Origin: Romanomermis culicivorax
Taxonomy: Eukaryota > Nematoda > Enoplea > Mermithida > Mermithidae
Direction of reading: 5' to 3'
Assembly: GCA_963922205.1 (NCBI GenBank)
Contig: CAWUHX010000238.1
Span: forward strand, 248,001-312,000
Length of the DNA stretch: 64,000 nucleotides
Each line of letters begins with the position of its first letter. The first letter of the stretch is position 1. The position numbers and the translations under genes were made by a program. Below the pieces are notes generated by a model. The model ran no database searches. It was not told the origin of the DNA and saw only the letters and a list, made by a program, of their open reading frames with translations. Below are positions 12,568 to 23,889 of this stretch, one piece after another.

Positions 12568-13389
12568 GGCCCGTATTCACAATCGCGTGTTAAGTCAACA
12601 CGGTGTTAGGACTTAACACCGTGTTGGCTAACACGGCGATCGAGCTAACACCGTGTCAAGTATCACTTCGTATTCCCAATAGCGTGTTAAGTCCGTGTTA
12701 GCCAACACCGTGTTACCACCGTGTTACTTTCGTTATCACCATGTTACTTTTGTAACAGGGTGGCAGAATAAGCTCAAGCATGTTTTTTAATATGAAAAAG
12801 GATATAACAGGAAGAAAATAAGCATTGTGGTCAATGTCAATTAGGTTTTTCAACAATGCCAGCGTTTTTCAGTATGTAATATTTGACTTTGAACAGTCAT
12901 TTGATGAGCAGTTAATTTTCATGAATAAAACTTATGATTTTGTATTAACCTGAAGTGCTGGAGGAATCGCATGATTTCGACCAGAAGTTTTTAATTGATC
13001 CTGGAGAAGCGTAATCAAGTCTCGGGAACCATTTTTCGACAATTTGTATCTTGATTTAAAGGTAATGTCATCGTAGCCCTCAAATGGATTGGCACTATTC
13101 CGATAGTGACGAATATGATGTACTATTTCTTCACTTTCATCAAGATGATCCAATAGGTCAATAATATCCATGACAATTGAAAAAATTAACAAACAGACTA
13201 CTGCTAACACGCCGCTAAAACTGGTAGAGGGCAGGTTTAGAACGCCGTGTTAATTTTTCCATTTTTCGACCCTAACACGCGATTGTGAATACGGGGATAA
13301 AACTTAGCACCGTGTTACCACCGTGTTAGCCAAAATTTAACACCGTGTCAGCCTAACACGCCGCTAACACGCGATTGTGAATACGGGCC
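12568..13389. mobile_element. PIF/Harbinger-type non-autonomous element
   Basis: The ends are inverted copies of GGCCCGTATTCACAATCGCG. A 3-bp TAA flanks both sides (12565-12567 and 13390-13392), the target duplication expected of PIF/Harbinger transposons. Subterminal GTGTTA/TAACAC motifs recur many times, in both orientations, in the first 170 bp and the last 150 bp. The interior keeps a single transposase-like exon on the minus strand and no room for a DDE catalytic domain. The 822-bp element could move only with a transposase supplied in trans. The ends are well preserved, suggesting fairly recent activity. Confidence 0.85.
12950..13171 (-). pseudogene. N-terminal exon of a HARBI1-like transposase (remnant)
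   Basis: From the ATG at 13171, 74 codons run to a donor (CTTCAG|GTTAAT). An acidic N-terminus (DLLDHLDESEE) is followed by a Phe/Tyr-centred segment (FKSRYKLSKNG), a leucine-rich helix (DLITLLQDQL) and RNHAIPPALQ. The last motif is characteristic of the PIF/Harbinger transposase N-terminal region, where R-N-H-x-[IL]-P-P-x-x-Q precedes the helix-turn-helix. The DDE catalytic exons are absent: only about 380 bp remain before the element end. The family call rests on these motifs together with the TAA duplication. It is a remnant rather than a working gene, though the exon itself has no stop. Confidence 0.75.
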
Positions 13390-13392
13390 TAA

Positions 13393-14297
13393 GAGAATCC
13401 CAATATAACCCAAAAAGCATCAATTTATCCTCGAAGCAGAGCAAATTTTACGATCAACACGTTCACTTAAACATTGTAATTAGACAAAAAACTAGGTGCC
13501 CAACACAAGCACTGCCAGGCTGAGTGGCGCAGTTGATTATTCCCGTAGAGGGACGGGTGTCGGATAATCTGAAATTTTTTTTAAGATCCGTTTCTTATTT
13601 TTTCTTGATACTTTTGTCTGACATTTAAACCATTTTTGGCGGAGTGAAAGCCCGACCTTGGGTGAGAGAAACCCATCTATCCAATAATATACGTTGCAAA
13701 AAATGAACCCTTATCAACTCATTGACTATCCTCCTTTTGTGTGTGACCTTTCCCCATTGTTCATTGTTCAACGCATGTATTCAGCTCGCTTAATGCTTAC
13801 GAAAAAGCGCCCTAGTTTTCAAGGTGTGGGAGATCGATATATTTAAATTTCCAAATTTTATACACAACATCTTCGCAAATTTATCCTGACTACTACAGCG
13901 CTCCTGAATATTGCGGCGGACATGAATACACGGCGGTCATGTATTCCAATCAAGTCTTTTCGTACTAAACACGAGGCGGCCGATCAAAACTGATTCACAT
14001 GTTGCATTGGATGAGCTGTTTGGGTTGAACTTTTGACACCGCCTTATGCGAGTCTGTTTTTCTAATCCAACACATGAAAATGACTTTTGATGTCACAAAG
14101 CAGTACAGTACCTGATATGATTTTTACACGTCTTTTAGATTTTAGCGAAAATTGAACATACTCATCTGGGATTAATGATTAATTATGGACTCATGGACAC
14201 TTTTTTGGGGTTTCCCAGTTTTCGGTTTTGCAGTTTCAATTTATCAATTTCAATGTTTCGGTTTTATAGTGGCAAAACAAATAACTCATAGTGTAAA
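13393..14297. other. Non-coding stretch with a small structured hairpin
   Basis: No gene is supported. At about 13534-13570 GATTAT and ATAATC pair around an inner CCCGT/ACGGG stem, and an eight-T run follows within 15 bp. Just 5' lies GTGGCGCAGTTGA, which resembles a pol III box A. No matching box B or acceptor stem is present, so a tRNA is not called. Confidence 0.3.
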
Positions 14298-14613
14298 GCC
14301 CTATTTAGAAGTGAAAAATCCTAGGATTTTTGTCGCTGACAATCGGCGACAATCAGCGAATGTCCCCGATTCCTAGGTTTTATTCGGCAACAGCCGACGG
14401 TTCTAAGGAATGAATAGGCAATTTGCAGATAGCCCAATTCAGAAGTGTAAAAATGCTAGGAGTTTTGTCGGCGACAATCGGCAACTGCACTTCTGAATTG
14501 GGCCTAACTTTTATGTCCCAGTAAAAATCTTCTGGCGACAGTTGCCGGTTGTCGCCGACTATCGCCGATTATCGGCGATAAAAATCCTAGGATTTTCTAC
14601 TTCTGAATAGGGT
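14298..14613. mobile_element. AGAAGTG/GTCGCCG palindromic MITE (outer copy)
   Basis: The left end GCCCTATTTAGAAGTG and the right end, read inverted as CCCTATTCAGAAGT, are followed inwards by the shared block ATCCTAGGATTTTTGTCG. Interior palindromes of GTCGCCGACAATCGGCG type follow. A second, smaller family member is inserted in it at 14432-14503. Confidence 0.8.
14432..14503. mobile_element. 72-bp AGAAGTG MITE nested in the outer copy
   Basis: GCCCAATTCAGAAGTG at the left and CACTTCTGAATTGGGC at the right are exact inverted repeats of 16 bp around a GTCGGCGACAATCGG core. It lies inside the 14298-14613 element, so it inserted later. It is one of the shortest complete elements in the window. 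Confidence 0.8.
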
Positions 14614-14852
14614 TTAGTCATTTCAAAAAACTATTGACAAGCTTCTTTGATTTTCCCGTTCATCTGTAAACACGAATCTTTGTTTTTAAAAGATCAAATA
14701 ATCAACTGTTCAAGATTTGATGCACACGAAAGATGAAAATAGTGCCAACATTATCTCAACTATAGCTGCGTGTTAGAATCATAGATGATCGGCCATGATG
14801 TGAGGAAAAATTTTTTTTGATCCTACAGCAAAATGCACAGTAACCAAGCATG

Positions 14853-15102
14853 TATAGTCTGTTTTTCTTGAAATGCCTCCAAATTATGAATGTGGAAAGC
14901 AAGTAGTATTTCAGATTTTTACGATTTTCTGATAAACCGTATATAATAGAGCAATGGAAATTTGCGAGCATAGTGAACTAACCTTTGACAATTTTTCAAG
15001 TTAAAAATTTTACAGTAAGAGCTCTATGTAAGCAATTTTGACGACGATACTGATTTGTGTCACTTTTCCATTTGGAAGCATTTTATAAAAAACAGACTAC
15101 AG
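14853..15102. mobile_element. TATAGTCTGTTTTT palindromic MITE
   Basis: The left end TATAGTCTGTTTTTCTTGAA and the right end (inverted: TGTAGTCTGTTTTTTATAAA) continue inwards with ATGC(C/T)TCCAAAT, giving arms of about 33 bp. Copies of similar size lie at 28048-28256 and 38471-38677, and a further diverged one starts near 34043. No coding capacity. Confidence 0.75.
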
Positions 15103-17444
15103 TTACCCTTAATGGAGCACCATAGGTACGCAAGCTTGGGCTTTAAAATCAACAGGGTTTCTGCATTGAAGGAAAACGTGAGAATAGGCAAAAGACACCC
15201 CGGAATCTCAAGAACTTTTGGGTGCAAAATCTCGAAATTTTGTGAGTGTGAATAAGCCCAATTTCATCGGTAAATTTATGAGGAAATTTGAATCCGGTTA
15301 CAGTACATGAGGCGATAGTAACCCAATCTTTGAGTAAAAACTTCCCTTTGTACTTCACTCGTGATTAATTTAAAAGTGGAAATATAAACAAAATATTGTT
15401 CGCCATGAGAACTGACCTGAAGTGCTGGACCCTCAAAAAAAGGAAAATTCTCAGTCCTGTCACTCAAGTTTTTCGCATTTATCTTGCGGCTAATAACTTA
15501 ACGTTTCCAAATTTTTACAGCAAAATTGTTATATTAGTCAAATTATGTATATTCTAATTTTGATACCCACCAAATGACAACAGCATGGTTTGCAAAATCG
15601 TATGGCAAAGGTTTGACGCATTGCACTCTACAATGCACTGAGCTGTACTTCATATTTCTGAAATTTTATCGATCGAATTCGGCTCCATGCTCACCTTCAA
15701 AGTATGTAGATTTTGGCCTTGAGATTCCAGGGTGGGATGTATTTAGCCTATTTTTACATGTTTTTTCTAAATTTCCAGACACCCTGTTGAACTTAAGGTA
15801 CTCTTGCCTTAGGCAAAATGCACCTTGTAGAATAAAAAAAATTATATCATGGCAACCTGAACGTGCATGTATGGTTGCAACAGATATCAGGTCAGACTGA
15901 AAACAAAATGCATATTCAACCACAAAAGAATACTGCGGAGTAGTCAATTCAAAAGCGATTACATGAATAAAAATTGGAAATTTTTAACCAAAAAATGCTT
16001 GTAATTTTGAGCAATTATTCAATAATTTGTCATATAAAGTCGCATTTCTTGAAATATGCTCGCAATAACACAGTACGTTTATAACCGAAGTAGAGAGGGA
16101 AAAATACCTCCCAAAAATCCCGATTTCGGTTTTCCATTTCTAAGTTTCAAGGCTTCGGTTCAGCGGAACCGAAAATTAGATACTTTCCGAATAAAATTAT
16201 CAGTTTACATACGATTTCATATCAAAGTCAAATTCACAGCTGTACAGAAAAAATAAGCTTTTCTCAATTAATCGACTCTTTTCACAAAAAAAGTGACGAT
16301 GACATATTGCACTTTGGAGCAGGTGTCACAAATGGCGACTTGTCAGGAAAACATGGTCTTTTTTCTCAATCTTCAAAATAGCACCACTAGTACAACGTTA
16401 TGTAAGATTAGAAAATTCCAAACGAGCCAGATAAGCTGACTTTTTTGATGTTGGAGAAAGGACTCGCTGTTGGAAATTCATGCTAACCAAACGGGCCTAA
16501 TAAATTACAGCATATAGCTATAGCTAGTCCGACTGGCGGAACACATGTAAAAAGATTGAAATTTAATGGATTGAAGAGTGGAGCAAAAGCATGTTATAAA
16601 ACGAGCGGGCCGCCGAAAAGTGAGACTGACATTTATCAGCTTTTTGTTAGATAAAGTAAATATTTTAGCTACGGCAAATTGATATGGTATAACACAGAAA
16701 GTGTCGTTCAGTAATCAATCAGTCATGATTGTTATTGTGTATAGACAACAGAAAACAAGTGTTTTCCAATATTATCTCATAGCTAGAGAGAAAACTGTAC
16801 CTAGTCTGTTTTTTATAGAATGCTCTCGTAAATTCGCATGAGTGTTATCAAGTTTTACTAAAACATTTTTCATAATTAAATATTACGGAATCTATCAAAA
16901 AATAGTCCAACACTTACCAATCGGTACGTTAATTTTGAACGTTCGTAAAATTCGGGTCAAGGTAGTATCCGAATTCGGTTGTAGGCGTCTTCGGATCCTG
17001 GCCCGAACACCCAGCTCTGGACCAAGCTGGATTCGAAAATTTTTAAATTAAAGCCAATGCCGGCTACAAAATTCCGAATTATTGCCGGACCCGATGGGTA
17101 AAAGCCGGCGCCGGATAAACCTAAATTCCAAACCACAAATGGCTTATGGGTCCGGATTGGGGTTGAAGTCTTGGATCCCGAGTGGTAATTATACTCGAAC
17201 CCTGTTATAATATCATTTGTTGAACTAAGACTTGATGACTAATGTTCTGGAGTCATCCGAAGTGACCTGACGAGTAGTCACTCACATGACCTTCCTTTAA
17301 AATCTTCGAAATGACCACCACAACATCATCGTGATGGTGGTAAAATATCCAAGATCACCCCAGTGACCATTGTTCACTCTAATGACTTTTTTATCAAAAA
17401 ACGCAAAAGCAGTCAGCAGTTTTTTTCCACTACGCTAGAATGTC
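15103..17444. other. AT-rich stretch without recognised genes
   Basis: Nothing recognisable was found. A degenerate CCGGATCC/GGACCCGA-type repeat at about 16960-17180 resembles 4855-4930. ORFs of up to 108 codons here lack motifs and overlap on both strands. Confidence 0.4.
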
Positions 17445-17614
17445 CAAACTCAAAATAGCGAAACTCAAAACAGAGATTTTCATTACAGCGAAGTCTCAAT
17501 ACAGCGATTCTTATTAGAGCGAAGTCTCAAAACAGCGATTCTCAATACAGCGAATAGTAAAATGTTCTATGCAAATTAGCAAATGAGATATATTAAAATC
17601 GTTTTTGCTGGTTG

Positions 17615-18054
17615 AAGCCGTAGGCATACTTAGCCGCAACGGGCGAAATAGTGTGCGGCCCGCATTGCGATTTATGGACCTGCAAAGAGTTCTCGAGTGA
17701 AGTACTTTTTGCGGTTCTGGTAGCCACACTTGGTACAGTATATGCCGTTTTGCGCTGAATAACACTGAATACCTGATCTTTATCAACTAGAAAACTCAAT
17801 TTTTTCCAGAATTTGCTCTGTCCAACTTCTGTTTGAAGAATTCACATTCTTCAATGTTGAAAAAACTTCATGGAAAAAGTGCTCCCTCATAAGCACACAC
17901 GATTAAAAAATTAAAATTCATTTAACAAATTAAAAAATCGAATAATTATAGATTTTCAATATGTACAGTGAATGTTTCATTATGCCATTGTGAGAGCCGC
18001 AACCAATCCGCAATTGCGGGCCGCAAAAAAACCGGTCAAGTATGCCTACGGCTT
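17615..18054. mobile_element. 440-bp palindromic MITE with AAGCCGTAGGCATACTT termini
   Basis: AAGCCGTAGGCATACTT at 17615-17631 is exactly inverted at 18038-18054. A second inner inverted pair (GCGGCCCGCATTGCG against CGCAATTGCGGGCCGC) follows. The interior is AT-rich and non-coding. Confidence 0.75.
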
Positions 18055-18353
18055 GATTGTGCACGAACGGGCTATTCCAAAGTCACAGAGAAATAGCTGT
18101 CAGAAAAACAGTTTTTCAAAACGTTTGAATGTGATCTGAGAGTTTCGTACGACTTTTGTTGGTCATCGTTGCATTTTCTAAATGGAAGTTTATCAGATTC
18201 AGAGGGGCAAAGAAGCTTTGAGCTTGGATGGTTTTGCATATTGTATTGATGTTATTAAATCTGACCAAAAAATTTTGGCGCTGTGCTAAAACGCAATAGA
18301 AAGGTCGAATTTGGACCTCAGCTACGAATCTTACGAATAAAGATAGTCAGCAG

Positions 18354-19259
18354 ATGGTGTGTCAACATCGCCACTCTTTCCCAACATTGCCACCAGGAGA
18401 TTCCAACTCTGCCGTCAAGGGGTCCCAAAATCCACTAAATAATTACAACATTGTCATCATTCCAAGCCACAATATAAGGATCGGACGGGAAGCTCCTTAA
18501 CCCTTTTTCACCGGCCAAAGCTCTCTGGGTTGTGATACGGATCTCCAAAATTTTGTAAAAAACGAAACTTCCTGCGAACTTTTATTAGTGTGACTCAAAG
18601 ACTTTTCAAAATAAAAAAAAAACAAAATAAAAAATATGTAAAAATATATATGAAACGGAGCTCCATTCTAGGCTAGGCTCCATAGTCCCAGAGCTTCGTT
18701 GTTGTGTTCTTGTGCTCCATTGCTCTGGCAGAGCAGCTGGCAAAAGAGTGATGTACCCGTAGGATCTCACAAATTATTACATTTTTCTCTTGTTTAGATT
18801 TTTGCTTATCCATTTATCTTACTCCATTTATTTTTGTATCCATGTGTCCACTATTTTCTCTTATTTTTTCTATTTCCGTTTTTTTGTTGTTCTTTATTTT
18901 TCTTATTCATCTTCGATTTCATTTTCTCTATCTTTTCCTTTCCTTTTCTTCATTTTTCTGTTTATATTTTCATGCATTTCTCTTTATTCTGTCATCTTCT
19001 CAATCGAATTTTTTATACTTTTTCCCTTCTGTTTTGTCATTTATAATTTGCTTTCTGCATCACCATATTTGGATAGATGAGAATTTTGAAATAGAAGTTC
19101 AAAGTCGTACCACAACCCGGAGCTTCGGTGATGCATTGAGGGTTTATGGAGCTCTGGCAGAGCTAAAAAATACTGCTCCATTCGATCCCTTCCTGGTGGC
19201 GATGTTGGGAAAGTGAAAATGTTGGAATGATAGCAATCATTGGGACTACACATCGGCAT
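18354..19259. mobile_element. Inverted-repeat element with a long polypyrimidine interior
   Basis: The left end carries TTTCCCAACATTGCCACCAG and CTCTGCCGTCAAGG. The right end carries the inverted counterparts (CTTTCCCAACATCGCCACCA read on the minus strand, GCTCTGCCAG). Between them, 18780-19040 is almost all C and T on the plus strand, giving spurious Phe-rich frames. Borders are approximate. It abuts the mariner-type MITE that starts at 19268. Confidence 0.55.
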
Positions 19260-19267
19260 TGTGACTA

Positions 19268-20033
19268 TACAGGCTGAGCCAAAAAAAGGCGACCGGTACT
19301 GACTTTCATGGCTTTCAAATGGTTGAAGCTTTTTTGATGCAGTTTCCTGCCGTCGATAGATAAAACATCTGACATAATAACTGCAAAGTTTCAGCCAGAT
19401 TTCTATAATATTGACTGACTAGAATCAAAAATACTAAACGTCGATTTTTTGCAAATAAATTTTGAAAAATTGACAAAAATTGACAAAATCCACATGTTTT
19501 ACAACAGAAAAAGTACAGTAGATCCAATCATGAGATCCATATAACAGCTGAAAACTACAAGAAAGCCGCTTTAATGTGTCCTACTTTCTGTTTCACCGAT
19601 AATTTTGATCGTTTTTTGATCTGGTCAATGACGGAATTGATTTTGTTTTAATTTTTTTCTTTTTTTCCAATTTCAAAACAAAAACTCTTGATTTTGGCGA
19701 AATTTTGCACCATATTGAAACAAGAAGATTGACTTTGAATTACGTGTAACTTACAAATCTGGATGACTTTTAAAGTATTATTGTGTGTAAAAAGCTTTAC
19801 GAAACTTTTCTCACAAATGGGCAACTTTTACTTTGATTTCACAATTTTTACTTTTTGAAAATGACCACTTTCATCAAATTTCTGTTTGTACAATAACCAT
19901 AGCTAGGAGCATAAAATTTGGCCTTTATAACAAAGATAAACTGGGCATTCTAATGCAGCAATCCGCATGAAAAGAGCTTCATCCGTTCAAAAGTTATGGA
20001 AGTCAGCAACGGTGTTTTTTTTCTCACCCTGTA
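19268..20033. mobile_element. Tc1/mariner-type MITE (copy 1)
   Basis: The ends are TACAGGCTGAGCCAAAAAAA and the inverse of CTCACCCTGTA. A TA dinucleotide duplication flanks them (19266-19267 and 20034-20035), as expected of Tc1/mariner transposition. The subterminal blocks CTGACTT, ATGGCTTTCAAATG and GAAGCTTTTTTGATGC recur inverted at the other end. No transposase remains in 766 bp. The copy at 26117-26813 belongs to the same family in opposite orientation. Confidence 0.85.
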
Positions 20034-20149
20034 TATCCATGACAGGGGAGGGAATCTGGGGGCCAACTAGTTGCACCTTCTAGGGCTCAAATCAATTTCC
20101 CCATCCTGACATGCATATGTACCATATGTACCTTATGTACATACGTGCA

Positions 20150-20560
20150 CAGCATAGAAATTCTGCTGGGGGTCAGTCAGGACAGGGGGTGGAATACAAA
20201 TTTGTTTCATTCTTGATAATGAAAAAAGGTCCCAGATAGGTCGTCTAACATTCAAGCAACATATTCTTCAGCTTATATTAGTCAGATATGTGAAATCATT
20301 TGCTTAGACTGCACTTTTATAAAGTTTTAATGTTACTTTTTTGGAATCAAGTATGCTTTGTTTAGAAAAATTGTTAAACTACAGCATCATTCCCATTTTT
20401 ATGACAACTTTCTGTTCTCTGTTGCTCATTTTCCTTCGTCACCTTCTCTATCATTGCTGGTGTGATCAAATCTACTGGGGGTCAGCAAGTATCTGCTGGG
20501 GGTCGATCAAAGTCTGCTGGGGGTCAAACCCCCCAAACCCCCCCCCACGTGCATGTATGC
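20150..20560. repeat. CTGGGGGTCAGCAA dispersed repeat (copy 2)
   Basis: Ordered blocks are shared with 43190-43600: GCATAGAAATTCTGCTGGGG, GACAGGGGGTGGAATACAAA, a middle AT-rich part, then CTGCTGGGGGTCAGCAAG-type tandem motifs ending in CCCCCCAAACCCCC and GTGCATGTATG. The G-rich 3' part is a short tandem of about 25 bp. No inverted ends and no coding capacity were seen, so a non-TIR element (for example a Helitron-like or retroposed one) is possible but undetermined. Confidence 0.65.
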
Positions 20561-21155
20561 TTATGTACCACCAATATGACATTATAAACACCAATAGGAA
20601 AAGTTAGTGTGAATAGAAACATAAATAATTATGTACATTTAGTGGATGAAATCAGAGAAAGAAGTCTAGTGGCAGCCGAAAATTTTTCCGACGTTCGGAT
20701 CAGTTGATGCTTCACTTTATCGTGCACGCCATAAAAATTTTCCTCCATTGCCGAAAACATTGCCCGAAGGTCAGATTTCCCGTGACTTTCAGGTTACAAA
20801 AGCCAACCAGCAGTTTTTGCTGTTTATAAGTGAAAACAAGGAAATCATAATTTTTGCCACGCGCTCAAATTTGCGAATGTTAGCAAATTTTTTCCTGCAT
20901 TAGTTTTACAGTGTACTTGTTCCATTTTAAGGTCAAGTGAAAATGATCAGTGGTTTACGAACCACACATTCCAATCTTGTCCAGCTCTATATGGTTTACT
21001 GTATAGTAAATAGTAAACAAGCTGCAACATATATATACATATCTTTTGGTAAAATTGTATTTTTGTGCATATATTTTTAAATCTTAATGTCAATGTGTGT
21101 ATATGACATCAACATACACATAAACATAATTGGATATGATCTTTATTTTGAGCAG

Positions 21156-21878
21156 ATTACTTTGTGATGAAGCGCAGCAATTGGGCATAAATTTAGCTCC
21201 ACGAATAATTACCATTGATTTCGAAGCAAGTTTTATTCTTGCATTGGGTCAAGAATTATTTAATGCTCAAATTCGAGCATGTTATTTCCATTTTTGTCAA
21301 GCAGGTTTTAAGAATGTTTAGTCCTTAGGGCTACAAGCTATTTACATAGAAGATGATGAAGCCGGAATGCAAGTTCGCATGCTAATGGCTACAGCTTTTT
21401 TACCTGAATCAATGGCTGAACCATTGAGTACAAGACCTTGAGTGTATCACATCTTTTCATTTTACAAGATTTTTAATGATCTTTTTTTGGAGGCGGATCA
21501 ACATCTTGAGCCACTTTTTCAATATTTTGAGCAGCAATGGTTAAAAAATAGCAGTCTTAATATCTGGAATATGCATGGAATCCATCGCCGAACCAACAAT
21601 GATTTAGAAGGCAAGTGAATTGATTTCTGTACTGATATTTTGTATTTATTTACCATTTTGATTCAGGCTGGCATTCACGTTTTAATCAAATGATTAGCAA
21701 AAATCACCCAAATTTATTTGAGTGTATCAATACAATAAAACGGGAGCAAAACTTAACAGAAGCTTTCATTTCTCAAATTGATGCGAGACAATTAGTTGTT
21801 CGTAAAAACAAAGTGTGTGAAACCATTGATAAGCGAATTAGAAATTTAGATCAAAGATTCTTGGATGGGTATTGTTGA
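21156..21878 (+). pseudogene. MULE-type transposase fragment, decayed
   Basis: After a probable acceptor (TTTGAGCAG|A) the frame encodes LGINLAPRIITIDFEASFIL, then RACYFHFCQAG. This is the MULE DDE core: the catalytic D in the D-F-E-x-A motif, followed by the C-x-F-H-F-x-Q motif. Further on, AFLPESM, a Trp-rich patch (QQWLKN, IWNMHGI) and RRTNNDLEG|GWHSRFNQ give the R-T-N-N-x-x-E-G-W-H signature. A 56-nt intron (21611-21666) with a GC-AG border lies exactly inside E-G-W-H. TAG at 21319-21321 and TGA at 21439-21441 break the frame, which ends with TGA at 21878. The N-terminal zinc-finger part is missing. A remnant of the 17.4-22.6 kb element. Confidence 0.8.
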
Positions 21879-23257
21879 ATATTTGAGAGAAATTGCTTAC
21901 AATTTGAGTCAGCCAATTGCATTCCGTTTACTGTTTTTTATTGTGTATGTAAAATTATCATTAGGATTGCCGATTAAAATTGTTTTGTATGATGCTTGAT
22001 TCCTAAAAAAATTTAAATCAATGAAATAAATAAACCAAAATGAAATAAGCAAATGAAATGAAATGAATAAAATAATTAAGCAGTAAAGGCAGAACAAAAT
22101 AGAAATAATAAAAAAACAAAAAGTAAAATTATATATTAAAAAGTAGATAAAAAATAGGACAAAAGTACACAACCTGAAAAAATTAAACAGAAAGAACAAA
22201 AATTGGCTCAAAATAGGAATATAAACGGAAATAAGTCAATAAAGGAAAAAAGAAACAAAAAACATGCATGTAGATATGTTTATAATAAACACACCAGGAT
22301 GAAAAGCTGTAATGTCATGAAAGCACTTGCTATAGAGCCATAATGTCAGAAATCTGGCGATTGTTGCCAAAATGTGTGACAAACAGCATCCACCAGATCG
22401 AAATGGAGGACCATATAAGCCATGCGCCAAAACGTCTAAACTCCATTTTTCCAGTCAAAAGATAACTTTTTTGAAAATTCGTTATTTTGTGTATCTGTTA
22501 TGAGACCTCGCTGTATTGAGAATCGCTGTATTGAGTCCCGCTATTTTGAGTTTCGCTGTTATGTGTTTCGCTGAATGGGGCTGAAACGGATTTGATAGCT
22601 ATTCAGTTCGTCAAAGCTATGATACAGGAACTTATACCCCGTCTTTCTTTAAAAGTTCCTCTAAATAATAAAAAATCAAATCTTCAATAAATTTCATGGT
22701 TTTCTTCAAAACTGCACGCCTAAGGATATTCAACCAGCATCTAATATTTTTTCGGAGTCTCAAATTCAATAGTTAAAATTTTATGTAAACGATTTTGACA
22801 ATAATATAGTTTATATATTTTGAAAATGGAAATGCAGCGAACCTATGAAGTGAGCTCAATTCCGAGAAATTGTGAGATGATTACTATAATCAATGTGGAA
22901 AACTTCTCTCGTCAATCGGCGAGAAACAGATCCATTGATAATTTTCTCTAAAATAATTAGGTATTACTGTCTAAATCGAAATGGATAAGCATGATTTTGT
23001 TTCTTTGGTGTTTCCATAGAAGATTCACATTTCTTCTACATGTATAAAGCTGTCCGCTGCGCGAAAATTGTGCGTCAAATCGAGCCTACTTTTTTCGCGT
23101 GGCTGCATCTGCCATTTCGACTGAATTGACTATAATTTTTTGTCATTTATTCAATTTAGAAGCGCATTTAATAAAAAATGACTTTAAATTTACTACTATA
23201 AACATAAATTTCCGCAAGAATTCATATTTTGAACATGATTCATATTAATATTTTTTC
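21879..23257. other. Purine-rich and AT-rich spacer before the GPCR 3' end
   Basis: No gene is supported. 22020-22260 is strongly A/G-rich on the plus strand (ATGAAATG-type simple sequence). The right TIR zone of the MULE-like element lies at 22498-22579. The last kilobase would include the 3' UTR of the receptor gene; no clear polyadenylation signal was assigned. Confidence 0.35.
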
Positions 23258-23889
23258 TCAATTAAGAATGAAAGCTTGCGGCGCCATGCTGACGCTCCTG
23301 ATTCTAGCGTCATTGTTCTTCGTCGCCGTTTCCGCTCTTTCGCCCAACGTAGTCATAGCCGATGTTTTTTGACCAACCATCATGCTTTTGGGCGGACCTT
23401 TACAGTAAGACGACGTCCTGCCGCCCGCACCGTCAACCAAAATTGTACATTCGTTGTTGTTGAAGGTGGTATGCGACAATTCGTACATCGACCTCGTGGT
23501 TACTGTAGGCGTCGTTTGTTGGCGTTTTTTGCGCGAGCAAAAATGCGCCAAATCGGTCAATTCTCGTTTCAACTTGAACGAATAATAACCGTAAATGTAA
23601 GGATTTATGCAACTATTAAAAATGGCGAAAATGTACAAAAATCGTTCCAAAATGGCCGGCACGGCGCCCCGACTACGTTGTTCGTCGTTTTGTAAAAAGT
23701 GCAAGGCCACCATGATGAAATAGGGCGTCCAGCAGACGAGGAATGTCAGTACGACCACTACGGTCATGCGCAAAGTACGACTTTTGGCCCGGCGCATGTT
23801 GTTATGGCTGGAACGTCGGAGTTGGACGAATTGGTGTTTTTCGTTGGCCGACGATGACAAGCGACTTACAGTATTCAATGGACTTCGAG
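23258..23889 (-). CDS. GPCR exon 3 (ICL3, TM6, TM7, C-terminal tail)
   Basis: Starts after TTTTTTTGCAG with a split Ala codon. It encodes a basic third intracellular loop (RRSSHNNMRRAKSRTLRM), TM6 (TFLVCWTPYFIM), a short third extracellular loop, TM7 (IFNSCINPYIYGYY), helix 8 (SFKLKREL) and a Ser/Thr-rich tail ending with a stop at 23258. The exon is GC-richer than the introns. The plus-strand ORF opposite it is a shadow. Confidence 0.92.

Larger units (their letters stand above)
17445..22579. mobile_element. MULE-like composite element with repetitive terminal inverted repeats
   Basis: The left end (17445-17555) is a degenerate tandem of CAGCGAAACTCAAAA and CAGCGATTCTCAATA. The right end (22498-22579) is its reverse complement (GAATCGCTGTATTGAG and related). 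Near the right end lies a decayed MULE-type transposase (21156-21878), which fits Mutator-like elements with long, internally repeated TIRs. Several unrelated elements sit in between (17615-18054, 18354-19259, 19268-20033, 20150-20560), so about half of the 5.1 kb is later insertion. That both ends belong to one insertion is inferred. A 9-bp target duplication would settle it, but I could not assign one by eye. Confidence 0.55.

Noticed and set aside
18790..19216. Overlapping Phe-rich hydrophobic frames that look like membrane proteins
   Set aside because: They come from a C/T-only simple-sequence tract inside an inverted-repeat element, open in three frames at once.
23276..23695. 139-codon plus-strand ORF opposite GPCR exon 3
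   Set aside because: Antisense shadow; the minus strand encodes TM6/TM7 with canonical motifs and valid splice junctions.
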